A stretch of 64,000 nucleotides of DNA from Thalassolituus maritimus (lineage in GTDB: Bacteria > Pseudomonadota > Gammaproteobacteria > Pseudomonadales > Oceanobacteraceae), in assembly GCF_900156675.1 (NCBI RefSeq), contig NZ_FTOH01000001.1, positions 124,001 to 188,000 of the forward strand, written 5' to 3'. Shown here piece after piece: positions 9,151 to 16,473 of this stretch. A program made the translations under genes and the position numbers. The notes beneath the pieces are model-generated. The model was given only the letters and a program-made list of their open reading frames with translations. It was not told the origin of the DNA and searched no databases. Position 1 is the stretch's first letter. The number at the start of each line of letters is the position of its first letter.

Positions 9151-9786
9151 ATGAATAAAGCAAAGACAGCACTGGCCACATTCCTCATCGCGGGTGTCAT
9201 CAGCGCCCCCGTCATGGCGAAAGACCTGCATATCTTAATCGATGCCAGTCAATCCAATCCCATGCTGATTGATACCGCCTTTAACAAACGCGCAGCGGCC
9301 TTCGCGGTGCAGTCGATCACGCAGCTTAAGCAACACGACACGGTAAGGCTGCAAACCTTCGGCTCTCTACAAAGCGCCGATAACTTTGAGGTAAAGGCAC
9401 TGCAAGTCAGCCGACATAATCACCGCAAAATCTCCGCAGCCGTAGCCGCCTACCTTGTCTCGTTGCCGCAAAAGCTGCACCCCCAAGGCAGCACCAATGT
9501 ACTGGCGTGGTTTAACCGCAATCCCGTGGATTGCAGCAAAGATAAACACACCATTCTGATCATCACAGACGGGATTGAGGCCTCAGAGTATGTGAACCCC
9601 AATCACTTGCTGTCAGGCAAGCAGGCACTGCCTGCGCCAAGTGAGTTTGTAAACATTCGTGGCTGTGAGGTCTTTATGTTCGGCGTGGGGGCTGGCCGCT
9701 TGGATCAGGAAACGATGCGCTTGCGCAAAGCGTGGGCAGAGTATTTCAAGCAGGCCGGAGCCAGATTTTCGGCTGTACCGCTGTAA
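9151..9786 (+). CDS. Secreted von Willebrand factor A domain protein
   Basis: A 211-residue protein. The N-terminus is a signal peptide (hydrophobic TALATFLIAGVISAPVMA, likely cut after A23). The mature part opens with DLHILIDASQSN, whose DASQS matches the DxSxS metal-ion (MIDAS) motif of VWA domains, and later has ILIITDGIEASEY. Four cysteines may form periplasmic disulfides. It is the last gene of the coupling-ATPase group, 14 bases after the membrane protein. A periplasmic metal-dependent adhesion or assembly role in conjugation is inferred. VWA proteins in other islands also serve in terminase-like or secretion assemblies. Confidence 0.65.
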   Translation: MNKAKTALATFLIAGVISAPVMAKDLHILIDASQSNPMLIDTAFNKRAAAFAVQSITQLKQHDTVRLQTFGSLQSADNFEVKALQVSRHNHRKISAAVAAYLVSLPQKLHPQGSTNVLAWFNRNPVDCSKDKHTILIITDGIEASEYVNPNHLLSGKQALPAPSEFVNIRGCEVFMFGVGAGRLDQETMRLRKAWAEYFKQAGARFSAVPL

Positions 9787-9864
9787 CCAAACAGGATGCG
9801 TTTCACACGTTGCACCATGCGCACGTATGCAATCAATAGTTGTAATTAACAAACATTTAACGGT

Positions 9865-9884
9865 GCATCCTTACTAAAGGATGC
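9865..9884. repeat. Inverted repeat between VWA gene and relaxosome genes (oriT candidate region)
   Basis: GCATCCTT-acta-AAGGATGC, with perfect 8-base arms, sits in the 190-base AT-rich gap 9787-9976. It lacks a T-tract, so it is a poor terminator. A second imperfect hairpin (CCACCTTC...GAAGGGTG) follows near 9925-9950. Inverted repeats in a gap next to MobC and relaxase genes are typical of an origin of transfer, but no nic site is proven. Confidence 0.4.
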
Positions 9885-9976
9885 CCGTGTCAAGCCATTG
9901 ATTATTAACACTTAATTCACGATTTCCACCTTCAAATAGAAGGGTGAACAGCAACAACCTGAAGGAGAAAAACAGC

Positions 9977-10237
9977 ATGTTTAACGATGACTACGAATTA
10001 CTCAAACCAAGAAAAGGCGATGACGAATACGGTGTGTATGAGCCGATTGATGTCGATGGTCAAACCATCGAAATTCCGGCAGGCCGTGTTCATATCGAGG
10101 GCATATTGAAAGGCATTGCCTATCTCGAAATCGCCGAAGGCAGTTATATCGTTCGCCGCAAGAAAAAAGATGAGGGTGTGCCACTGCAAGCGTTTGCGAG
10201 CATGGCTAAGCCCGCTAACGGTAATGCGCTTCACTGA
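9977..10237 (+). CDS. Small hypothetical protein upstream of the MobC-like gene
   Basis: An 86-residue acidic/basic protein without membrane segments. It starts at ATG 9977, eight bases after AAGGAG; a GTG at 9944 is less likely. A beta-rich core (QTIEIPAGRVHIEGIL, AYLEIAEGSYIVRRKKK) is visible, but the family is not recognised. Being first in the relaxosome transcript, it may be a DNA-binding accessory protein or a regulator. Confidence 0.5.
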   Translation: MFNDDYELLKPRKGDDEYGVYEPIDVDGQTIEIPAGRVHIEGILKGIAYLEIAEGSYIVRRKKKDEGVPLQAFASMAKPANGNALH

Positions 10238-10261
10238 TAACGGAGATAGCACGTCAGGTTT

Positions 10262-10284
10262 TCGGGCTGGTTATGCCAGCCCGA
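10262..10284. repeat. Strong hairpin TCGGGCTGG-ttatg-CCAGCCCGA
   Basis: Nine perfect GC-rich base pairs with a five-base loop lie immediately upstream of the MobC-like gene. No U-tract follows on either strand, so termination is not the obvious role. It is the best single candidate for the relaxase recognition hairpin (oriT), or else an mRNA structure controlling mobC translation. Confidence 0.5.
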
Positions 10285-10319
10285 TACCACCTGAAGTGTT
10301 TAGAATGCAGGCAAGTGAT

Positions 10320-10685
10320 ATGACGACAAACTCACCATATTCCATTCGGCTCACAGTGCAACAGCGTGCGTTTATCAAAGAGCAATCGCAGGCGGCAAAG
10401 ATGAGTGAATCTGACTGGATACGAACGGTGCTATTTACCGATGCTGCGCTCGTTACGCCCAAGCAGAAGTCAGCGGTTAAACGTGCCAGTGACCGTGATA
10501 TTAGCCAAGTGATCTATCTCTTGGGTCAGTCGCGCATCCCCAACAATCTGAACCAGATTGCCAAGGGCATCAACATGGGCACGCTGATCGTCACCCCTGA
10601 TACTGAGCGCCATCTTGATGAGGCGTACCGCATGGTGCTGTGGATACGTCAGACATTGATACACCAGTTAGGGCTGAAAGCATGA
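10320..10685 (+). CDS. MobC-like mobilization accessory protein
   Basis: This 121-residue protein has an N-terminal RHH-like segment (YSIRLTVQQRAFIKEQSQAA) and a MobC-type C-terminus: IPNNLNQIAKGINMGTL, then a helix ending WIRQTLIHQLGL. MobC proteins bind oriT and help the relaxase open the strands. The start is ATG 10320 (ATG 10305 is possible). Its stop overlaps the relaxase start by ATGA. This order, mobC then relaxase, is standard for MOBP elements. Confidence 0.7.
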   Translation: MTTNSPYSIRLTVQQRAFIKEQSQAAKMSESDWIRTVLFTDAALVTPKQKSAVKRASDRDISQVIYLLGQSRIPNNLNQIAKGINMGTLIVTPDTERHLDEAYRMVLWIRQTLIHQLGLKA

Positions 10686-11902
10686 TTTTAAAGGCCTCAC
10701 AGCGCAGCGGCGCAACCCAGCTTGCCTATCACTTGCTCAATGATGAAAACGAGCATGTGACCGTGCATGAAATAAAGGGCTTTATCAGTGATGACGTGGT
10801 GGGTGCTTTCAAAGAAATGCAGGCCATTGCCAAAGGCACCCAGTGTAAAAAGTTCATGTTCTCGTTGTCGCTCAATCCGCCGCAGCATGAAAGTGCCAGC
10901 ATAGATGATTTTGAAGATGCGATTAGCCGCATTGAAGAAGAGCTGAACATCAAAGGCCAGCCGCGCTGCATCGTTCTTCATGAGAAACAAGGCAGACGCC
11001 ATTGCCATGCGGTCTGGTCACGGATTGATGGCCAAGAAATGAAGGCCATCAAACTGCCGTATTTTAAGCAGCGCTTAAACGGCATCGCCAAAGAGCTTTA
11101 TATCGAACATGGCTGGGATTTGCCCAAGGGCTTTATCTCAAAAGAGCTGAGCGATCCGCGCAACTTCACGCTGGCAGAGTGGCAGCAAGCCAAGCGCCAC
11201 AAGATTGATCCGCGTGAGATTAAAAACGCCATGCAGCAATGCTGGAAAGCGTCAGACAACAAAGCCAGCTTTGAACACGCAATGACAGAAAAAGGGTTCT
11301 TCATCGCCAAGGGTGACAGGCGCGGCTATGTTGCACTGGATTGGCGCGGCGAAATCTATTCGCTGTCACGCTCACTCAGCATCAAAACCAAAGAGCTGAA
11401 AGCGCGATTGGGTGATCCCGATGCGCTGCCAGCGGTCGAGACCGTGAAAAGCAAGATTGCCTCTCAGCATGTTGAACTGCACCGGCAGTTCTCTGAGGAA
11501 TTGCAGCTTACGCATGAATTTGCCCGCAAGCCTTTATCCGATAAGCGTCAGGCTATGCAGCAAACTCACCGTGAAGCCAGACAAGAGCTTAAACAACAGC
11601 AAGAGGTTCGATCACAACAGGAACAACAGGCAAGACAAAGCAAAATCCGTAAAGGTCTATTGGGGCTGTGGGATTTGCTGAGCGGACGATCCAAGAAACA
11701 ACATCAGCAAAATGAGCAGGAAGCACACGCCGCAGAGCTGCGAGACAGACAAGAAAAAGAAAGGCTCATCAAGGCGCAACTGGAGAGGCGGCAAGCCTTA
11801 CAAGCTGAGCTTCAGGCGCTGCGTGAGCAGCAACGGCAAGAACGGCAGTCACTGGATGACAGCTTTACCGAGACCTTGGATACACTGAATTACGAGCCGT
11901 AA
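10682..11902 (+). CDS. MOBP-like relaxase (MobA/VirD2 family)
   Basis: A 406-residue protein. The N-terminal about 200 residues are a relaxase/mobilization nuclease domain with the histidine motif HEKQGRRHCHAVWSRID at about residues 99-115, whose HxH binds the metal. The C-terminal 120 residues are a Gln/Glu/Arg-rich coiled coil. A catalytic tyrosine is not obvious near the N-terminus, except in TQLAYHLLN (about residue 16). This is common in a subgroup of MOBP relaxases of integrative elements. It would nick oriT and pilot the strand through a helper channel. Start ATG 10682 overlaps the MobC-like stop. Confidence 0.8.
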   Translation: MILKASQRSGATQLAYHLLNDENEHVTVHEIKGFISDDVVGAFKEMQAIAKGTQCKKFMFSLSLNPPQHESASIDDFEDAISRIEEELNIKGQPRCIVLHEKQGRRHCHAVWSRIDGQEMKAIKLPYFKQRLNGIAKELYIEHGWDLPKGFISKELSDPRNFTLAEWQQAKRHKIDPREIKNAMQQCWKASDNKASFEHAMTEKGFFIAKGDRRGYVALDWRGEIYSLSRSLSIKTKELKARLGDPDALPAVETVKSKIASQHVELHRQFSEELQLTHEFARKPLSDKRQAMQQTHREARQELKQQQEVRSQQEQQARQSKIRKGLLGLWDLLSGRSKKQHQQNEQEAHAAELRDRQEKERLIKAQLERRQALQAELQALREQQRQERQSLDDSFTETLDTLNYEP

Positions 11903-11913
11903 AGGAGGAAAAC

Positions 11914-12156
11914 ATGTTACCTGAGGAGCAAAAGAGACTTTTGCCTTATACCGAGCATATGGGGCTCACCATGAGTGAGCGAATTGAAGTGATCAACTTT
12001 GTATGGCAGGCGATGGAATCTATAGCAGACCAAGAATGGGGCATCAATCCTACTCGGCATGGGCGCGGACAAGTCCAATTTTACGATTTACAGGATCAAA
12101 ACTTACCCTTAGATTCAGAACTAACCCAGTTAACAAAAGAGTTTCGATTGCATTGA
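11914..12156 (+). CDS. Hypothetical protein between relaxase and recombinase
   Basis: An 80-residue protein with the strong ribosome-binding site AAAGGAGGAAAAC before ATG 11914. It is soluble and amphipathic (YTEHMGLTMSERIEVINFVW). It is co-oriented and tightly spaced between relaxase and serine recombinase. It might be a recombination directionality factor, as these are small and often encoded beside large serine recombinases, but no sequence hallmark proves it. Confidence 0.5.
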   Translation: MLPEEQKRLLPYTEHMGLTMSERIEVINFVWQAMESIADQEWGINPTRHGRGQVQFYDLQDQNLPLDSELTQLTKEFRLH

Positions 12157-12178
12157 GAACGAATGAAGGGAGATTTTC

Positions 12179-13786
12179 ATGACTCATATCCGTAATGCGG
12201 TTATTTATTGCCGTGTTTCTAGCGCCAGACAATTGAAGGAAGGTCATGGACTATCTTCACAAGAGAGTCGATGTCGGGAATATGCCAAGCACAAAAACTA
12301 TTGTGTCGAGGCTGTCTTCTACGATGAAGGCGTGTCTGGTGGAATGGTTGAGCGTCCTGCAATGCTTGAGTTACTTGATTTCATTGCAGACAGAAAACCT
12401 GAAGAAACCATCGTTCTTATTGATGACATCAGCCGCTTAGCGAGAGGGCTGGAGGCGCATTTACAACTTAGAACCACTATTCAACAAGCTGGGGGTAAGC
12501 TTGAGTCCCCTAGCATTGAATTTGGCACAGACTCCGACTCTATGCTGGTCGAGAACCTTTTGGCATCCGTGTCCCAGCACCAGCGTGAAAAAAATAAGGA
12601 ACAGGTGTTCAATCGCATGCAGGCTAGGGTAAAGAGTGGCTATTGGTGCTTCTGTCCCGTTCCGGGCTACAAGTACGACAAGCTTCCAGAACACGGGAAG
12701 ATACTGGTCAAACAGGAACCCGTGGCCTCTATCATTCGAGAGGGGCTTGAGGGTTTCGCGTCTAATCGCTTCGAGACGCAGACCGACATTAAACGCTTCT
12801 TTGAGTCTTTTGAGGCGTTCCCGACAGATAAGAAAGGTCGGGTATCGCACCAGCGAGTCGCCGATATCTTAACCAAGCCTTTGTATGCCGGATATTTGAG
12901 TGTTCCTAAGTGGAATATCTACATGCACCCAGCTAAACATGAGGCTCTGATTAACTTTGAAACCCATCAAGCCATCATAGACAAGATCGAAAAGGCCGCT
13001 CGTAAACCACAGCAGTCCTTTATCAGTGATGAGTTCACATTGAGAGGTCATATCTCTTGCTCTTGCTGTAATCAGCCCATGACGGCGGGAATGGTGAAGG
13101 GACGTAGCAAAAAGTACCCGTACTATTGGTGTTCTCAGAAAGGCTGTGAGAAATACGGCAAAGTCATCAAAAGAGAGGCTATTGATCAAGATTTCAATGA
13201 GCTGTTGCAGTCTCTGAGAATGCCCAAGGACATTTTCTTCCTCGCTCAAGAAGCACTAAAGATACTCTGGGAGAAGAAGCGCTCAAATAGCAGTATGGAT
13301 CTGGGAATAGTTAATCAGGAAAAAACAAAGATTGAGCAAAAGTTGGACAAGTTGGTGGATCGGCTACTGGATACAGACAGTCCCACGCTCATCAAAACCT
13401 ATGAAAAATCCATAAAGCAGCTTGAGAAACAGAAAGTTTTGCTCGATGAAAAACTCAAGGTTGGACGCAAAAGGCAACCTAGCTTTGAGCGTGCATTTAA
13501 AACCGCTCTCGTCTGGTTAACAAACCCAGCTGTACTGTGGGATACAGGGTGTTTAGCAGACCGCAAATCGCTGCTAAAAGTGCTGTTTACTGACAACTTA
13601 AGGTATGACAAAGAGAGTGGGTTTTTGAACCGCCCAATCGCCCAGCCCATAAGGCTTTGCGGGCTAGTGGGCGATGGTGGTACAAAAATGGTGGGATGGC
13701 GTCATGTGAACAGGTTTCGTAACTTATTGAAATTAAATAAGAAAAGTAATGTAAATTCCTATTGGTGTTACTTTGGGTGTTACTGA
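12179..13786 (+). CDS. Large serine recombinase
   Basis: This 535-residue protein has an N-terminal resolvase domain with YCRVSS (catalytic Ser14), the IDDISRLAR motif near residue 80, and a recombinase domain about 155-260 (VADILTKPLYAGYL). A zinc ribbon follows near 293-320 (CSCC...YYWCSQKGC), then a coiled coil about 370-435. It is the likely integrase/excisionase of the mobilizable element 5,959-13,786. ATG 12179 follows GGGAGATTTTC. The last about 12 codons run into a TGTTAC direct repeat that resembles the sequence upstream of the island's tyrosine integrase, so the C-terminus may have been altered by an insertion or deletion. Confidence 0.85.
   Translation: MTHIRNAVIYCRVSSARQLKEGHGLSSQESRCREYAKHKNYCVEAVFYDEGVSGGMVERPAMLELLDFIADRKPEETIVLIDDISRLARGLEAHLQLRTTIQQAGGKLESPSIEFGTDSDSMLVENLLASVSQHQREKNKEQVFNRMQARVKSGYWCFCPVPGYKYDKLPEHGKILVKQEPVASIIREGLEGFASNRFETQTDIKRFFESFEAFPTDKKGRVSHQRVADILTKPLYAGYLSVPKWNIYMHPAKHEALINFETHQAIIDKIEKAARKPQQSFISDEFTLRGHISCSCCNQPMTAGMVKGRSKKYPYYWCSQKGCEKYGKVIKREAIDQDFNELLQSLRMPKDIFFLAQEALKILWEKKRSNSSMDLGIVNQEKTKIEQKLDKLVDRLLDTDSPTLIKTYEKSIKQLEKQKVLLDEKLKVGRKRQPSFERAFKTALVWLTNPAVLWDTGCLADRKSLLKVLFTDNLRYDKESGFLNRPIAQPIRLCGLVGDGGTKMVGWRHVNRFRNLLKLNKKSNVNSYWCYFGCY
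13761..13785 (+). repeat. TGTTAC direct repeats at the recombinase 3' end
   Basis: TGTTAC occurs at 13766 and 13778, 12 bases apart, in the context GGTGTTACTTTGGGTGTTAC. The region just upstream of the tyrosine integrase (29846 and 29858) has the same hexamer at the same spacing. It is possibly a relic of integrase arm-type sites. Confidence 0.4.
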
Positions 13787-13819
13787 AGCTGTTTGCTAGA
13801 GCCGATCTGAAGATCTTAC

Positions 13820-14773
13820 TTACCGCCTTCTTCCGTACTCGCGAAGTATCAACTCCTCTAGAACTTCGTACATCGTTTTATCCTTACGCTTGGCCAATTC
13901 CTTCAGCTGAACCTTTTGCCTGGCTGATATTTGAGTGTTCAGTGGGACTCTGTCTTTACGTTTCGCCCGATGCTTTCTCTGGCTCAGAGCATTTTTGAAT
14001 GACTTCTCAAAGTAAAGTCTTTGGTATCTATCAGTAAAGCCAAGTATGTAAGCAGCTTTGAGCAGGTTTAGTCGAACTGAAGGGGCAAGGTGTCTGTGGC
14101 TTACAGCGACTTGGTAGGCTTGAGGCACTACGGACTGATGAGCCTGGGCATGCTGCGCGCCGTCATTTTTGAAGTGCTTACTCCAGTAGTTCGAAGCCCA
14201 ATCTAAGTCCTCATCGCCAGTACTTAGCTGGTCGAAAGGGGTGGCTGGCCGTGTCCTACCTTTAGCGGATTCATAGTAAATATCGGCTACGACCTCCAAA
14301 AATAAGGATGCTGCCCATGTGGGAAGAGAAATCTTATCAAAGACTCCCTCAAAAATTTGACTTGGGCTGTTCAGAATATCGTCCCAGGAAGATGGAGCTC
14401 TTGCATACGTCATGTCCGCGTATGGCACCCCATGCGTCGCATTCCCCTCTATAAAGCTTCTTAACTTGCGTTTTTCTTCGTCTCGCTTCAGATAGTCATC
14501 TGATGGCGTATTCTCAACTTGAGCTAGTGACTGGAACTGGCTTCTGGGTTGCACTTTGATGCAAAGAAAGCAAAGCGCTCGTGCTAACTCATTTGAAGAA
14601 AGCCACGAAAGCCTGTCTTCCAGTGTTACTTCATAATCAGTATCAAGGGTCATCGAGGCACTCATTGATTCGTCGCTTCCATCATCGTCGCAATCAGTGC
14701 TTGAGGATGAACTGTGGCGTTTCCGAAGTATCTCTAGGATCTCTCTTAGACATTCATCTTCTTCTTCTTTCAT
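13820..14773 (-). CDS. Hypothetical protein with C-terminal RHH-like DNA-binding segment
   Basis: A 317-residue protein. The N-terminus is acidic with a serine run (HSSSSSTDCDDDGSDES); the middle is helical and not recognised. The last about 40 residues (VPLNTQISARQKVQLKELA, then a helix TMYEVLEELI) look like a ribbon-helix-helix domain. Start ATG 14773 is followed upstream by two similar 17-base repeats 33 bases apart, which could be its own operators. It lies convergent to the serine recombinase. A regulator or replication/partition factor of a satellite element is plausible; function not established. Confidence 0.5.
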   Translation of the reverse strand: MKEEEDECLREILEILRKRHSSSSSTDCDDDGSDESMSASMTLDTDYEVTLEDRLSWLSSNELARALCFLCIKVQPRSQFQSLAQVENTPSDDYLKRDEEKRKLRSFIEGNATHGVPYADMTYARAPSSWDDILNSPSQIFEGVFDKISLPTWAASLFLEVVADIYYESAKGRTRPATPFDQLSTGDEDLDWASNYWSKHFKNDGAQHAQAHQSVVPQAYQVAVSHRHLAPSVRLNLLKAAYILGFTDRYQRLYFEKSFKNALSQRKHRAKRKDRVPLNTQISARQKVQLKELAKRKDKTMYEVLEELILREYGRRR

Positions 14774-14780
14774 TACATAG

Positions 14781-14830
14781 TAAGTTATCAGTAATTTAAA
14801 GGTAAATCATGAGTAACTTATTAGTAATTT
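14781..14830. promoter_or_regulatory. Direct repeats, candidate operator of the RHH-like gene
   Basis: Two 17-mers, TAAGTTATCAGTAATTT (14781-14797) and TAACTTATTAGTAATTT (14814-14830), differ at two positions. Their offset of 33 bases is about three helical turns, and they lie directly upstream of the start at 14773. RHH proteins bind such tandem sites. The rest of the gap to 15108 shows no gene. Confidence 0.4.
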
Positions 14831-15108
14831 TCAAGTACTTGATATTTCTATGTGCGCAGGTTTTACGCGGGATGAACCTGAATAATGCACGATAACTCCA
14901 TAGTAAAGTACACAGATGCTTAAGAAACAGTGCTAGATCTAGCGCAGTTTGAAGGCTGGTGGAGCGTAATCGAGTTGTCGGTTATAGCTAATATTAATAA
15001 GTGTCTTTAGCTCTTCACTGTTAGCTATGGAGTGGGTATCAGAGCCTGCTGACCAGAAAAATACAGACACGAGTAATACCTATGAACTCATCTACATAGG
15101 TATTGATC

Positions 15109-15771
15109 ATGACTCCTTCAAACCCTTCCACTGGCTACACCTCGCATTCACTGCCAGTTCAAGAACACTGTGGCCCACTAAGTCCCGACTATCTGCGCAA
15201 CATAGAGAACACCCTTAACAAAGCTATAGATAGCCATCCGAGAACAATGGCGGTACGGGTAGATCTGCGCTTTCCCTACTCTGGTGGCTATGGGGATGAC
15301 TATCCGGGCATGTGCCGTAGTGACGATGCCGTGATCTCGCGTTTCTTTCAGTCACTGAAGGCTCGAATTGACGCAGATCTCAAGAAGAAGCGAAGAGAGC
15401 GTAAACGTGTTCACGACTGCCAGTTACGTTACGTCTGGGTACGAGAGCAAGACTCAGCGCCCCACCAGCACTATCACGTACTCTTGCTGGCTAATGCAGA
15501 CACGTACAACTGCCTGGGTAGCTATCAGGCAGAGTCAGGAAACCTCGCGGCTCGTATCAAGGCCTCTTGGGCCAGTGCATTGGGAATACCCGAGGAGGAG
15601 TTAGGTGGGTGTGTCCACTTTCCAGAAAACCCCACATACCTGATCAATAGCGCAAGTGTGGACTTCAGTGAGTCCTACAACAGCGTTTACCACCGGGTCA
15701 GCTATATGGCCAAGCTGGAGACAAAGCACTACGGACGGCACATCAGGCACTTTGGTTGTAGCACACGTTGA
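15109..15771 (+). CDS. YagK/YfjJ (inovirus Gp2-like) family protein
   Basis: A 220-residue protein matching the YagK/YfjJ C-terminal family found in P4-like satellites and inoviruses. It has RVDLRFPYSGG, the central RYVWVREQDSAPHQHYHVLL with an HxHYH-type histidine cluster, and the end SYMAKLETKHYGRHIRHFG. The histidine cluster resembles HUH replication or mobilization enzymes, so a rolling-circle replication role is often assumed. ATG 15109 is preferred to the upstream TTG. It is followed by alpA, as in many phage satellites. Confidence 0.75.
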   Translation: MTPSNPSTGYTSHSLPVQEHCGPLSPDYLRNIENTLNKAIDSHPRTMAVRVDLRFPYSGGYGDDYPGMCRSDDAVISRFFQSLKARIDADLKKKRRERKRVHDCQLRYVWVREQDSAPHQHYHVLLLANADTYNCLGSYQAESGNLAARIKASWASALGIPEEELGGCVHFPENPTYLINSASVDFSESYNSVYHRVSYMAKLETKHYGRHIRHFGCSTR

Positions 15772-15831
15772 TATCCGGGCTTTTACAGAAATCCCGGATT
15801 GCATGTGTGAGACAAATTGAAGACTACAAAC

Positions 15832-16023
15832 ATGAAGATCTTAAAGCTGAAAGAAGTAATGGACTGCACTGCACTGGGCCGCTCTACTATCTACAAGTAC
15901 ATATCTGAAGATACTTTCCCAAAGCCAATTCCACTCGGCTCACGGTCGGTAGGATGGCTACAGAGTGAAGTCGAAGACTGGATATTGGCGAGGATTGCTG
16001 AGCGGGATGACTCATTCGCCTGA
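15832..16023 (+). CDS. AlpA-family excisionase/transcriptional regulator
   Basis: A 63-residue protein with the MerR-like winged helix of AlpA: LKEVMDCTALGRSTIYKYI, then FPKPIPLGSRSVGWLQSEVE. AlpA proteins activate integrase genes or act as excision factors in P4-like islands. ATG 15832 is chosen; a TTG 15 bases upstream is also in frame. It lies 60 bases after the YagK/YfjJ gene. With the tyrosine integrase at 28,562 this forms a split satellite signature. Confidence 0.8.
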   Translation: MKILKLKEVMDCTALGRSTIYKYISEDTFPKPIPLGSRSVGWLQSEVEDWILARIAERDDSFA

Positions 16024-16044
16024 GTCAGTATCGAACGAAAGAAG

Positions 16045-16062
16045 GCCCACGTCCTTGTGGGC
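16045..16062. terminator. Weak hairpin after alpA
   Basis: GCCCAC-gtcctt-GTGGGC, six perfect pairs, 21 bases after the alpA stop; no U-tract follows. Possibly a weak terminator or a structured 3' end. Confidence 0.3.
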
Positions 16063-16189
16063 TCAGGTGCCGTGGCAAGCTTACTTGCGTGACAGCCTGG
16101 ATAGTCGCAGACCTGTCAGGTGTTGTACATCATGAAAAAGTTGTAACTTGGTCATGCTTTAGTTTAACGGTCAGGGAGACACAAAGAGA

Positions 16190-16339
16190 ATGCTTGAGGT
16201 TAGGAGTCACTTGTTAGAAGAGGTTTTGAACGGTGCTATTCACCGGCGCTTGTTCACGAAGCCTCTTGGCCCATACTCTGAAAGTTGGTATCGGTCGGAA
16301 TGCTTACGGGAGGAGAGTGGCAAGTATTTCTGGAAGTAA
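16190..16339 (+). CDS. Possible small protein downstream of alpA
   Basis: A 49-codon frame opens with ATG 16190 and ends TAA 16339. Its composition is protein-like (LLEEVLNGAIHRRLF, ESWYRSECLREESG). AGGGAG lies 12 bases before the ATG, which is longer than ideal. Small frames after alpA are usual in satellites, but no family is recognised. The remaining sequence from 16024 to 16473 shows no other gene. Confidence 0.3.
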   Translation: MLEVRSHLLEEVLNGAIHRRLFTKPLGPYSESWYRSECLREESGKYFWK

Positions 16340-16473
16340 ATCGCCTAGTGGTGTAAGCGAGATGTATGGCTCCATACTTTGTTCTTATGAGTCATCACAA
16401 GTGCATCTCTCACTTTAAGTGAGTATTGATTTGCTACGAAAGATCAGGAAATAGTAGTTGCTAGTGCTTAGCA

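Noticed and set aside
16233-16418. 61-codon frame between alpA and the two-gene operon
   Set aside because: No ribosome-binding site and serine-rich unstructured composition; it overlaps a more plausible 49-codon frame.
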